This document shows, one piece after another, positions 16,491-24,537 of a DNA stretch of 64,000 nucleotides. The translations under genes were made by a program, and so were the position numbers. Below the pieces are notes generated by a model that saw nothing but the letters and a program-made list of their open reading frames with translations, searched no databases and was not told where the DNA came from. Every line of letters begins with the position of its first letter. Position 1 is the first letter of the stretch. This stretch comes from Mycobacterium bohemicum DSM 44277. GTDB lineage: Bacteria > Actinomycetota > Actinomycetes > Mycobacteriales > Mycobacteriaceae. The stretch is taken from NCBI RefSeq assembly GCF_001053185.1, contig NZ_CSTD01000006.1:210743-274742 (forward strand), in the 5' to 3' direction.

Positions 16491-17870
16491 ATGGGTCAGT
16501 TGGTGGGCGCGGAGCAGGCGCGGGAGCGGATCGGCGCCGCTCTCGACGCCATCGACAACGCGCACGCCGTGCTGCGCGAGACCAGCTCCGACGTGGTCGG
16601 CAACAGGTTTCGGGTCGAGGTCGCCGAGCGGCTGGAAACGCAGGAGCGCACCAACCGCGGGCTGATGTATCGGTTCTTCGCCGAGATCGCCGAGCCGCCC
16701 GATGGCAGCGATTCCGTCGCCGCCGAGCGCGAGATGCTCTGGGCGCGGCTGCGTGTCCCCCCGCGCGAGATCGTCCGCCGCTTCCGGCTCGCGGCGCGGA
16801 TCCGGCCGCGGCGCTCGCTGACCGGTCCTCCGCTGCAGCCCGAGCTGCCGGAGTTGGCGGCCGCGGTGGAAGCCGGTGCCGTCGGCGAGGACCACATCCG
16901 CGCGGTCTGCCACGCGGTCGACGTGCTGCCCGCCTGTGTGTCGCCCACCGACAAGGAAGACGCCGAGCGCAACCTGGTGCGGCATGCGACCAAGCTCGAT
17001 GCCGGCGTCGTGGCGAAGCTGGGCCACCGGATCGCCGACTACCTCAACCCCGACGGCCTGTTCACCGACGAGGACCGCGCCCGCCGCCGCGGTGTGCGCC
17101 TCGGGCCCGCGGGGCCCGACGGCATGTCCCGGCTGTCGGGATACCTCGACCCCGAGGCGCGGGCCTACTTCGAAGCCGTCGAGGCCGCCGTGCGGCCCGG
17201 CCGGCACCAGCCGGATGATCCCGGGGCGCGCGACGAGCGGACACCGCCGCAGCGCTGCCACGACGCCCTCAAGCTGGGCCTGGAAACCGCCGTCGCCTCC
17301 GGCAAGCTGGGAAAGCACCGGGGGCATCCGGTCACGGTGGTGGTCACCACCACGCTGGCCGAACTCGACCGGGCCGCGCACGCCGCCGTCGACCCGTCGG
17401 TCCCGATGCCGGCGCCGGCGATCACCGGCGGCGGCTCCAGGCTGCCGATGCCGGATCTGATCCGCATGGCCGCCAAGGCAATTCACTACCTTGCGGTGTT
17501 CGACGACCACACGAGCCGGCCGCTGTACCTGGGGCGCCAGAAGCGCGTGGCGACCGCCGATCAGCGGCTCATCTGCTACGCGCGCGACCGCGGCTGCACC
17601 CGGCCCAACTGCCTGGAGCCGGGCTATCACTGCGAGGTCCACCATTCGCCGGACTGGGCGCGCGGCGGCGCCACCGATGCCGACAAGCTGTTCTTCGCCT
17701 GCGGGCCTGACCACGCCGCCGCGAGTCGCGGCGACTGGCGCACGCAGGTCACCGAGAACGGGCGACTCGGCTGGGCGAAACGCGGTGACCCGCCGGAGAT
17801 CAACCGTGCGCACCACCCGGACGAGCTCCTGCGCGGCGACCCCGACCCGCCCGACACGAACGGGCACTGA
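16491..17870 (+). CDS. 13E12-repeat-family HNH endonuclease-like protein (DUF222)
   Basis: This 459-residue protein has the N-terminal DUF222 region typical of the mycobacterial 13E12 family (residues about 1-330) and a C-terminal HNH nuclease motif. In the latter, a Cys-containing knuckle (DRGCTRPNCLEPGYHCEVHH) is followed by WARGGATDADKLFFACGPDH, giving the expected H-N-H pattern. These genes occur in many copies in mycobacteria and one is the attachment site of phage phiRv1. The ATG at 16491 follows a stretch without a Shine-Dalgarno site, so translation may be leaderless. Synteny suggests it was inserted between Rv3166c and Rv3167c equivalents. Confidence 0.88.
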   Translation: MGQLVGAEQARERIGAALDAIDNAHAVLRETSSDVVGNRFRVEVAERLETQERTNRGLMYRFFAEIAEPPDGSDSVAAEREMLWARLRVPPREIVRRFRLAARIRPRRSLTGPPLQPELPELAAAVEAGAVGEDHIRAVCHAVDVLPACVSPTDKEDAERNLVRHATKLDAGVVAKLGHRIADYLNPDGLFTDEDRARRRGVRLGPAGPDGMSRLSGYLDPEARAYFEAVEAAVRPGRHQPDDPGARDERTPPQRCHDALKLGLETAVASGKLGKHRGHPVTVVVTTTLAELDRAAHAAVDPSVPMPAPAITGGGSRLPMPDLIRMAAKAIHYLAVFDDHTSRPLYLGRQKRVATADQRLICYARDRGCTRPNCLEPGYHCEVHHSPDWARGGATDADKLFFACGPDHAAASRGDWRTQVTENGRLGWAKRGDPPEINRAHHPDELLRGDPDPPDTNGH

Positions 17871-17951
17871 CGCCCCGGTCACGGCCTGCGATGCTCATCT
17901 CGCCCCCGACGCCTCTCGTCGACCAACGCAGACCGTGGGACACTACGACCT

Positions 17952-18557
17952 GTGCCGCCATATCGCGACGTCGACGCGTTCAATGAGCGTGCCTTGGGGT
18001 ACGACGACGGCTGGCGGGGCCGGGTCCACCACCAGATCTCGGATCGCACCGCCGACCTGGCCGTGGCCGCCGTGGCCGCCCCGAAGCGGGTGCTCGACGT
18101 GGGATGCGGGACCGGTTATCTCCTGCGGGTCCTGGCGCACCGGTACCCGGACGCCGAGCACCTCGCCGGCGTTGACCCCGCGCCGCACATGGTCACGAGG
18201 GCACGCGAATTCGCTCACGATGGGCGACTGGACTTTTCCTCCGGGGTGGTCGAAGAACTCCCGCATCCCGGCGACACCTTCGATCTCATCGTGAGCACGA
18301 CGTCGTTCGATCACTGGTCCGACCAGCGAGCGGGGCTCATCGAATGCGCCCGGGTCTTGCGTCCCGGCGGTCAACTGCTGCTCGTCGACCAATTCTCGCG
18401 GTTGCTGTTGCCGACCGTCATCGGCAGCCGGCGGGGCAAGGCGCGCACGAAAGGTCGCGCCGAACGCCTCTTGCTGCAAACGGGATTTCGCTCCCCGCGC
18501 TGGCACAAGGTGCACGCGGTCATCATCAACGGCGTGACCGCGACCAAGCCGGTTTAG
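17952..18557 (+). CDS. Class I SAM-dependent methyltransferase
   Basis: This 201-residue protein has a standard Rossmann methyltransferase core: motif I VLDVGCGTGYLL at about residues 47-58, motif II acidic residue in LAGVDPAPHMV, motif IV FDLIVSTTSFDHW and the post-motif RVLRPGGQLLLVD. It groups with UbiE/Methyltransf_11 enzymes acting on small molecules; the substrate cannot be told. The GTG at 17952 is the first in-frame start before the conserved sequence. It stands convergent to the SDR gene (4-bp overlap) and is absent from the M. tuberculosis order I remember. Confidence 0.85.
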   Translation: MPPYRDVDAFNERALGYDDGWRGRVHHQISDRTADLAVAAVAAPKRVLDVGCGTGYLLRVLAHRYPDAEHLAGVDPAPHMVTRAREFAHDGRLDFSSGVVEELPHPGDTFDLIVSTTSFDHWSDQRAGLIECARVLRPGGQLLLVDQFSRLLLPTVIGSRRGKARTKGRAERLLLQTGFRSPRWHKVHAVIINGVTATKPV

Positions 18558-19114
18558 TCGATCTCGAACGGCCGGAAGCTGCCGTCGAGCACCTGCAGGT
18601 GACCGATGGTGCGCCCGGTCACCTCGGCCGGATCGACCATCGCCAATTGCACTGCCGCTCGGGCGAATTCGTCCGCCGGGGCGGTCTCGTCGAATTCCCG
18701 GGCGTAGTAGGCCAACCCGGGCGTGAGGATCGGCCTGGACGGCGACAGCGCGTTCACGGCGACGCGGTGCGCAGCCAGGTCGTAGGCCGCGCACTGGGTG
18801 AGGTGCTCGAGCGCCGCCTTGGATCCGCCGTAGCCGGGCAGGACACCGCCGCTGCGGTCGGGGTAGGGCCCGTTGCCGGGCAGCCGGGACGCGACCGACG
18901 TGACGTTGATGATCGAGCCGCCGCCGGCCTCGATCATGTCCGGGCACACCAGCTGCATCAGCTCGTAGGCGGCGAACACCGCGATGTCGAAATGCCGGCG
19001 ATAGGCGGCCAGCGGGATGCTGACGAAGCCGGGCCAACCGGGCTTGCCGCCGGCCGCGCCGGACGGGCTGGCGCCGGTGACGATCGCCGTCCGGCCCGCC
19101 AATCGCGGAGTCAC
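18554..19114 (-). pseudogene. Short-chain dehydrogenase/reductase with an internal in-frame deletion
   Basis: The 186-residue frame opens with the cofactor motif start (TAIVTGAS) and closes with normal SDR sequence: GSIINVTSVAS (catalytic Ser region), YGGSKAALEH (Tyr/Lys) and AVNALSPSRPI. Between them the glycine-rich turn, the following beta strands and the NNAG motif are gone; TGASPSG joins GGKPGWPGF directly. Typical SDRs have about 250-280 residues, so about 70-80 are missing. The NAD(P) pocket cannot form, so the product is probably inactive. GTG 19114 overlaps the TetR stop, indicating the two were co-transcribed. Confidence 0.7.
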
Positions 19115-19713
19115 CGCGTCACCCCGTGCACGACGATCGCGGTGGTCTGCTCCACCCACGCGTCGTCCAGCGGTTCCTCCGGGCGCAGCAGCATGCGCAG
19201 CATCGTCGCTCCTCCGATCAGCTCGATCAACCGGTCCGGGTTCACGTCGGGATGCGCCTCGCCGCGCTCGACGGCCTCGGCCAGCCGCAACCGCACCGCG
19301 GTGAACAGGTCGGTGAACCTCGACATCACCCGGGCGTTGAGCGCCGGATCGGCCGTCATGTCGGCCACCAGGCCGGGCAGCGCGGCGCGCACCACGGGGG
19401 TGGTGAACACGTCGCGGGTGGCCGCGATCATCATCCGCAGATCGGCGGCGATGTCGCCCGCCGGCGATTCCAGCGCGGTGGGCGTCGTCGGGAACGCCGC
19501 CTCGTGCACCAGCTCGGCCTTGCTCGACCAGCGCCGGTACAGCGCCGACTTGGTGGTGCCGGCCCGCTCCGCGACCGCGGCCAGGCTGAGATTCGAATAG
19601 CCGATTTGCACAAGCAGTTCCGCGGTCGCCGACAGAATCGCCGAGTCGATGCGCGGATCGCGGGGCCGCCCCGCGCCCGGGGCCTTGTCAAGGGTGGGCG
19701 GGTCTGCTTTCAT
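19111..19713 (-). CDS. TetR-family repressor (Rv3167c-like)
   Basis: This 200-residue TetR regulator has an N-terminal helix-turn-helix (residues about 20-65; ELLVQIGYSNLSLAAVAERAGTTKSALYRRW) and a C-terminal ligand domain. It is divergent from the Rv3168-like gene with 55 bp between the starts, the usual arrangement for a repressor controlling its neighbour. By position and sequence it corresponds to Rv3167c, which literature links to control of nearby genes and of host-cell exit phenotypes. It would also control the downstream SDR remnant. It is intact. Confidence 0.87.
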   Translation of the reverse strand: MKADPPTLDKAPGAGRPRDPRIDSAILSATAELLVQIGYSNLSLAAVAERAGTTKSALYRRWSSKAELVHEAAFPTTPTALESPAGDIAADLRMMIAATRDVFTTPVVRAALPGLVADMTADPALNARVMSRFTDLFTAVRLRLAEAVERGEAHPDVNPDRLIELIGGATMLRMLLRPEEPLDDAWVEQTTAIVVHGVTR

Positions 19714-19722
19714 AACGCTACC

Positions 19723-19734
19723 TACCGTATCGTA
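19723..19734. promoter_or_regulatory. Candidate TetR operator between the divergent genes
   Basis: TACCGTATCGTA is a near-palindrome (TAC..GTA ends) in the 55-bp gap between the TetR start at 19713 and the GTG at 19769. Its position about 10 bp from the repressor start suits autoregulation. The symmetry is imperfect and no second copy was found, so this is only a candidate. Confidence 0.3.
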
Positions 19735-19768
19735 ATTGCCTCACAGGTCTCAAAGAATGGAGGCACCT

Positions 19769-20932
19769 GTGCCCAACAAACCGGCAGCAGATCCGGCAAT
19801 CGCAGAGGTCGACCATCTCCAGCGCTCCAGCCGCGACGTCAGCACCCTGCCCGGGGTGATGTCGCGATGGCTGTCCACCGTGCTGCCCGGCGGGGCGCGG
19901 CCCGAGGTGACCGTGGAAAGCGGCGTGGACTCGACCGGCATGTCGTCGGAAACCATCATCATGACCGCCCGCTGGGAACAGGACGGGCGGCCGATGGAGC
20001 AGAAGCTCGTCGCGCGGGTCGCCCCCACCGCCGAGGACGTGCAGGTCTTCCCCACCTACCGGCTCGACCATCAGTTCGACGTCATCGGAAAGGTCGGCGA
20101 GATCACCGACGTCCCCGTCCCCAACGTGCGCTGGCTGGAACCCACGGGTGACGTACTGGGCACCCCCTTCTTCGTGATGGACTACGTCGACGGCGTCGTG
20201 CCCCCCGACGTCATGCCGTACACGTTCGGCGGCAACTGGTTCGCCGACGCACCCGCAGAACGTCAGCGCGAACTGCAGGACGCCACCGTCGGCGTCCTGG
20301 CCGCGCTGCACGCCATCCCCAACGCGACGCAGACCTTCGCCTTCCTGACCCAGGGCGGCGACGGCGACACCGCGCTGCGCCGGCACTTCAACTGGGTGCG
20401 GTCCTGGTACGACTTCGCGGTGCCCGACATCGGCCGATCGCCCTTGCTGGAACGGACCTTCGAGTGGCTGCAGGCGAACTGGCCGCAGCAGGCGGACGCC
20501 GCCGAGCCGGTGCTGCTGTGGGGCGACGCCCGGGTCGGCAACGTGCTGTACCGGGACTTCCGCCCGGTCGCGGTGCTGGACTGGGAGATGGTGACGCTGG
20601 GCCCGCGAGAGCTGGACGTGGCGTGGATGATCTACGCGCACATGGTGTTTCAGGAACTCGCCGGACTGGCGACCCTGCCGGGCCTGCCGGAGGTGATGCG
20701 CGAGGAGGACGTGCGCGCCACCTACCATCGGCTCACCGGCGTCGAAATCGGCGACCTGCGCTGGTTTTACGTCTACTCGGGCGTCATGTGGGCGTGTGTG
20801 TTCATGCGCACCGGCGCGCGCCGGGTGCACTTCGGTGAGGTGGAGAAGCCCGACGACGTGGAGTCGCTGTTCTACCACGCCGGCCTCATGCGGCGTTTGA
20901 TCGGCGAGGGCCTGATCGGAGAGGGACAGTAA
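19769..20932 (+). CDS. Aminoglycoside phosphotransferase-fold kinase (Rv3168-like)
   Basis: This 387-residue protein has the APH/choline-kinase fold. The ATP-binding N-lobe includes QKLVARVAP (Lys) and the catalytic loop is LLWGDARVGNVLYRD with the metal-binding LDWEMVTLGPRELDVAW downstream. M. tuberculosis Rv3168 has a crystal structure with this fold; its natural substrate is not established. GTG 19769 is chosen over the ATG at 19757 because GGAGG at 19759-19763 is correctly spaced and because the protein then aligns with my memory of Rv3168. It overlaps the next gene (TAATG). Confidence 0.88.
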   Translation: MPNKPAADPAIAEVDHLQRSSRDVSTLPGVMSRWLSTVLPGGARPEVTVESGVDSTGMSSETIIMTARWEQDGRPMEQKLVARVAPTAEDVQVFPTYRLDHQFDVIGKVGEITDVPVPNVRWLEPTGDVLGTPFFVMDYVDGVVPPDVMPYTFGGNWFADAPAERQRELQDATVGVLAALHAIPNATQTFAFLTQGGDGDTALRRHFNWVRSWYDFAVPDIGRSPLLERTFEWLQANWPQQADAAEPVLLWGDARVGNVLYRDFRPVAVLDWEMVTLGPRELDVAWMIYAHMVFQELAGLATLPGLPEVMREEDVRATYHRLTGVEIGDLRWFYVYSGVMWACVFMRTGARRVHFGEVEKPDDVESLFYHAGLMRRLIGEGLIGEGQ

Positions 20933-22056
20933 TGCCGCACGCACTCGGACCGCTCGACGAGTACCCGGTACACCAGGTTCCGCAGCCGATCGCCTGGCCC
21001 GGCTCCTCGGACCGCAACTTCTACGACCGCTCCTACTTCAACGCCCACGACCGCACCGGCGACATCTTCGTCATCAGCGGCATCGGCTACTACCCCAACC
21101 TCGGGGTGAAGGACGCGTTCCTGCTCGTCCGGCGCGGGGACACCCAGACCGCGGTGCACCTCTCGGACGCCATCGACTCCGACCGGCTGAACCAGAAGGT
21201 CAACGGCTACCGGATCGAGGTCATCGAGCCGCTGCGCAAGCTGCGCCTGGTGCTCGAGGAGACCGAGGGCATCGCCGCCGACCTCACCTGGGAGGGCCTG
21301 TTCGACGTCGTGCAGGAACAGCCGCACCTGATGCGGTCCGGCAACCGGGTGACGCTGGACGCGCAGCGGTTCGCCCAGCTCGGCAGCTGGAGCGGCCGAA
21401 TCGCCATCGACGGCCAGGAGATCGCGGTCGACCCGTCGACCTGGATCGGCAGCCGCGACCGGTCGTGGGGCATCCGGCCGATCGGCGAGCCCGAGCCGGC
21501 GGGCCGCCCCGCCGACCCGCCCTTCGAGGGCATGTGGTGGCTGTACGTGCCGATGGCGTTCGACGACTTCGCGATCGTGCTGATCATCCAGGAGGAGCCC
21601 AACGGGTTCCGCTCCCTCAACGACTGCACCCGGGTGTGGCGCGACGGCCGCGTCGAGCAGCTGGGCTGGCCGCGGGTGAAGATCCACTACCGATCCGGCA
21701 CCCGGATCCCGACCGGCGCGACGATCGACGCCACCGCCCCCGACGGAACGCCGGTGCGCTTCGACGTGGAGTCCAAGCTGCCCGTGCCGATCCACGTCGG
21801 CGGCGGCTACGGCGGCGACTCGGATTGGCTGCACGGCGTGTGGAAGGGCGAGAAGTTCGTCGAGCGGCTCACCTACGACATGACCGACCCGGCCGTCATC
21901 GCGCGGTCCGGGTTCGGCGTGATCGACCACGTGGGCCGCGCGGTCTGCCGCGACGGCAACGGCGAGCCCAAAGAGGGCTGGGGCCTCTACGAGCACGGAG
22001 CGCTGGGCCGCCACGACCCGTCGGGGTTCACCGACTGGCTGACCGTCGCCCCCTGA
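20932..22056 (+). CDS. Conserved protein of unknown function (Rv3169-like)
   Basis: This 374-residue protein is coupled to the kinase-like gene by a TAATG overlap, so the pair probably works together. It starts with a conserved DEYPVHQVPQPIAWPGSSDRNFYDRSYF block and contains ISGIGYYPNLGVKDAFLLVRRGD and several Trp/Gly-rich strands consistent with a beta-rich fold similar to lipocalin-type hydratases or DUF7064/7065 proteins. No signal peptide or membrane segment is seen. By synteny it equals Rv3169. Function unknown; co-occurrence with an APH-like kinase suggests modification of a small molecule. Confidence 0.8.
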   Translation: MPHALGPLDEYPVHQVPQPIAWPGSSDRNFYDRSYFNAHDRTGDIFVISGIGYYPNLGVKDAFLLVRRGDTQTAVHLSDAIDSDRLNQKVNGYRIEVIEPLRKLRLVLEETEGIAADLTWEGLFDVVQEQPHLMRSGNRVTLDAQRFAQLGSWSGRIAIDGQEIAVDPSTWIGSRDRSWGIRPIGEPEPAGRPADPPFEGMWWLYVPMAFDDFAIVLIIQEEPNGFRSLNDCTRVWRDGRVEQLGWPRVKIHYRSGTRIPTGATIDATAPDGTPVRFDVESKLPVPIHVGGGYGGDSDWLHGVWKGEKFVERLTYDMTDPAVIARSGFGVIDHVGRAVCRDGNGEPKEGWGLYEHGALGRHDPSGFTDWLTVAP

Positions 22057-22101
22057 CGCCCCGGGCGGCGGGCGCTCCGGGCATGCGGTTGACTATGGGG
22101 C

Positions 22102-23448
22102 GTGACAAACCGGCCCCGGATCGTCGACGTTGTCGTGGTCGGTGCCGGCTTTGCCGGGCTGGCCGCCGCCCGTGAGCTCACACGTCAGGGGCACGACGTC
22201 CTGGTGTTCGAGGGCCGCGACCGGGTGGGCGGCCGCTCGTTCACCGGCAGCGTCGCCGGCCTGCCCGCCGACCTGGGCGGCACGTTCGTGGGTCCCACCC
22301 AGGACGCCGTCCTGGCGCTGGCCTCGGAATTGGACATCCCGACCGCCCCGACGCACCACGAGGGCAAGAACGTCATCCACTGGCGCGGCTGGGCGCGCAG
22401 CTACCGCGGCACCATCCCGAAGCTCTCGGTCACCGGCCTGCTCGACATCGCCCGGCTGCGTTGGCAATTCGACCGGATCGCCCGCACGATCCCGCTGGTG
22501 GCGCCCTGGGACGCGCGCCGCGCCCGGGCGCTGGACGAGTTGTCGCTGGGCGAGTGGCTGCGCTCGGTCCGCGCCACCGCGTCGTCCCGCGACCTGATGG
22601 CCATCATGGCCCGGGTCACCTGGGGGTGCGAGCCCGACGACGTGTCGATGCTGCACGCCGCGCGGTACCTGCGGGCGGCCGGCGGCCTGGACCGGCTGCT
22701 CGACGTCGAGGACGGCGCCCAGCAGGACCGCTTCCCGGGCGGCACCCAGCAGATCGCGGACGCCATGGCGGCCGAGCTCGGCTCCCGGGTCGTGCTCAAC
22801 GCACCGGTCCGCCGCATCGACCGGCACGGCGCGGGAGTCACCGTGGCGACAGACGCCGGCGAGGCCGACGCCGGTTTCGTCATCGTCGCCGTCCCGCCGG
22901 CTCACCGCGCCTCGATCGAGTTCGCTCCCCCGCTGCCCCGCGAATACGATCGGCTCGCAAGGCACTGGCCGCAGGGCCGGCTCAGCAAGGCCTACGCGGC
23001 CTACTCCACCCCCTTCTGGCGGGCCGCCGGGTTCTCCGGGCAGGCCCTGTCGGACCGCGGCCCGGTGTTCATCACCTTCGACGTCAGCCCGCACGCCGAC
23101 GGCCCCGGGATCCTGATGGGCTTCGTCGACGCGCGCGCGTTCGATTCGTTGCCGCCCGAGCGGCGCCGCAGCGCCGCGCTGGACTGCTTCGCGGCCCTGT
23201 TCGGCGAGGACGCGCTCAAGCCGCTGGACTACGTCGACTATCGTTGGGGCGTCGAGGAATTCGCGCCGGGAGGCCCGACGGCGGCGGTGCCGCCGGGATC
23301 GTGGACACGATTCGGGCCGTGGTTGCGCGAACCGGTGGGGCCGATCCACTGGGCCGGCACCGAGACCGCCGACGAGTGGACGGGTTTCCTCGACGGCGCG
23401 ATCCGGTCCGGCCAGCGCGCGGCCGCCGACGTCGCCGCCCTGTTATGA
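22102..23448 (+). CDS. aofH: Flavin-containing amine oxidase (Rv3170/AofH-like)
   Basis: This 448-residue FAD-dependent oxidoreductase has the N-terminal dinucleotide-binding motif VVVVGAGFAGLAAARELTRQGHDVLVFEGRDRVGGRS (residues about 9-46) and a C-terminal FAD-contacting stretch GPIHWAGTETADEWTGFLDGAIRSGQRAA. This is the monoamine oxidase family; substrate unknown. The GTG at 22102 is the only start before the FAD motif. Its end overlaps the convergent hydrolase gene by 6 bp. By synteny it is Rv3170. Confidence 0.9.
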   Translation: MTNRPRIVDVVVVGAGFAGLAAARELTRQGHDVLVFEGRDRVGGRSFTGSVAGLPADLGGTFVGPTQDAVLALASELDIPTAPTHHEGKNVIHWRGWARSYRGTIPKLSVTGLLDIARLRWQFDRIARTIPLVAPWDARRARALDELSLGEWLRSVRATASSRDLMAIMARVTWGCEPDDVSMLHAARYLRAAGGLDRLLDVEDGAQQDRFPGGTQQIADAMAAELGSRVVLNAPVRRIDRHGAGVTVATDAGEADAGFVIVAVPPAHRASIEFAPPLPREYDRLARHWPQGRLSKAYAAYSTPFWRAAGFSGQALSDRGPVFITFDVSPHADGPGILMGFVDARAFDSLPPERRRSAALDCFAALFGEDALKPLDYVDYRWGVEEFAPGGPTAAVPPGSWTRFGPWLREPVGPIHWAGTETADEWTGFLDGAIRSGQRAAADVAALL

Positions 23449-24390
23449 GCTGATCCGCCGGACCCGCGCGTTCACCGATTCGGCGAGCGCCCGCAGGTGG
23501 CGGTTGACCTCGTGGGGCCGTTCCAGCATCGAGCAATGCCCGCCGGGCAGTTCGACGAGGTCGACGAGGTTCGGGGCGGTGCTGGCGATCCGGCGGGCTG
23601 AGGTCATCGGCGTCAGCCGGTCGTGCCTGCTGCCGATGACCAGCGTGGGCACCGTCAAACCGTCCAGGTTGAGGTGCCGCGAACCCATCGCGGCCACGAG
23701 CATCCGCGCGCAGCCGGCGCGACCGGCCGGCGGGGTCTGCAGGAACAGGTCGTGGATGAGACTCGCCACGCCCGGGTCGGCCTCCCTGCCCACGGCGAGC
23801 ATCGCGACCAGGTAGCGGCTCGGGATATGGGCGGCACGCGGAACGGGCAACCCGCCGAACGCGCCGATCAGGGCGCGGCCGGCCATCACCCGGGCCGCCG
23901 CCAGCTCGTAGGGCACCGACAGCAGCTTCACCTCGCGCAGGAGGTCCCCGGTGGTGGTGTTGATGAGCGCGACGGCGTCGGCACGCCGGTGCACCTTGTG
24001 GTGGTAGCGCGCCGACCACGCGGCGATGGTGATGCCGCCCATCGAATGCCCGGCCAGCACGGCGCGCTCGTGCGGTGCCAGCGTCGCCTCCAGGACCGAA
24101 TCCAGGTCGCCCGCAAGGTGTTTGAGGCTGTAGCCATCGCGCCGCGGAACTCCGCTGCGACCGTGCCCGCGGTGGTCGAAGGCAATCACGCGGTAATCGT
24201 TGGCCAGGTCGGCGATCTGGTATGCCCACGCCCGAATGGCGCAGGTGATGCCGTGCGTCAGCACGATCGGGTAACCGTCGGCCGGCCCGAACACCTCGGC
24301 GTGCAGCGGGGTGCCGTCGGCGGCTCGGACGGTCAGGGTGCGGCCCGGCGGCAACACCTCGGCCGATCGGTCGGTTCGTCGAACGCGCAT
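23443..24390 (-). CDS. hpx: Alpha/beta hydrolase (Rv3171c/Hpx-like)
   Basis: This 315-residue alpha/beta hydrolase has an oxyanion region LTHGITCAIRAW, nucleophile elbow AGHSMGGITI (Ser), a later Asp in VIGSRHDRLTPM, and His in LPGGHCSMLERP, so the full triad is present. M. tuberculosis Rv3171c is annotated as a non-heme haloperoxidase, but family members are mostly esterases or lipases, so the activity is uncertain. No signal peptide is seen. It lies between two amine-oxidase genes and converges with the first. Confidence 0.85.
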   Translation of the reverse strand: MRVRRTDRSAEVLPPGRTLTVRAADGTPLHAEVFGPADGYPIVLTHGITCAIRAWAYQIADLANDYRVIAFDHRGHGRSGVPRRDGYSLKHLAGDLDSVLEATLAPHERAVLAGHSMGGITIAAWSARYHHKVHRRADAVALINTTTGDLLREVKLLSVPYELAAARVMAGRALIGAFGGLPVPRAAHIPSRYLVAMLAVGREADPGVASLIHDLFLQTPPAGRAGCARMLVAAMGSRHLNLDGLTVPTLVIGSRHDRLTPMTSARRIASTAPNLVDLVELPGGHCSMLERPHEVNRHLRALAESVNARVRRISS

Positions 24391-24537
24391 CGCCGCCCCT
24401 CTCGACCGCGGCCCCGTCGCCGCGGTCTGGTTGGAAGCAGATTTTAGCGTGAAAGTGACCCCGGATCAGGCAAACTCACGCAATGGTGGCCGGCCAAAAG
24501 CCGCGTGTCGCGCCGCCGATGTGAGACGCTGGCGGCC

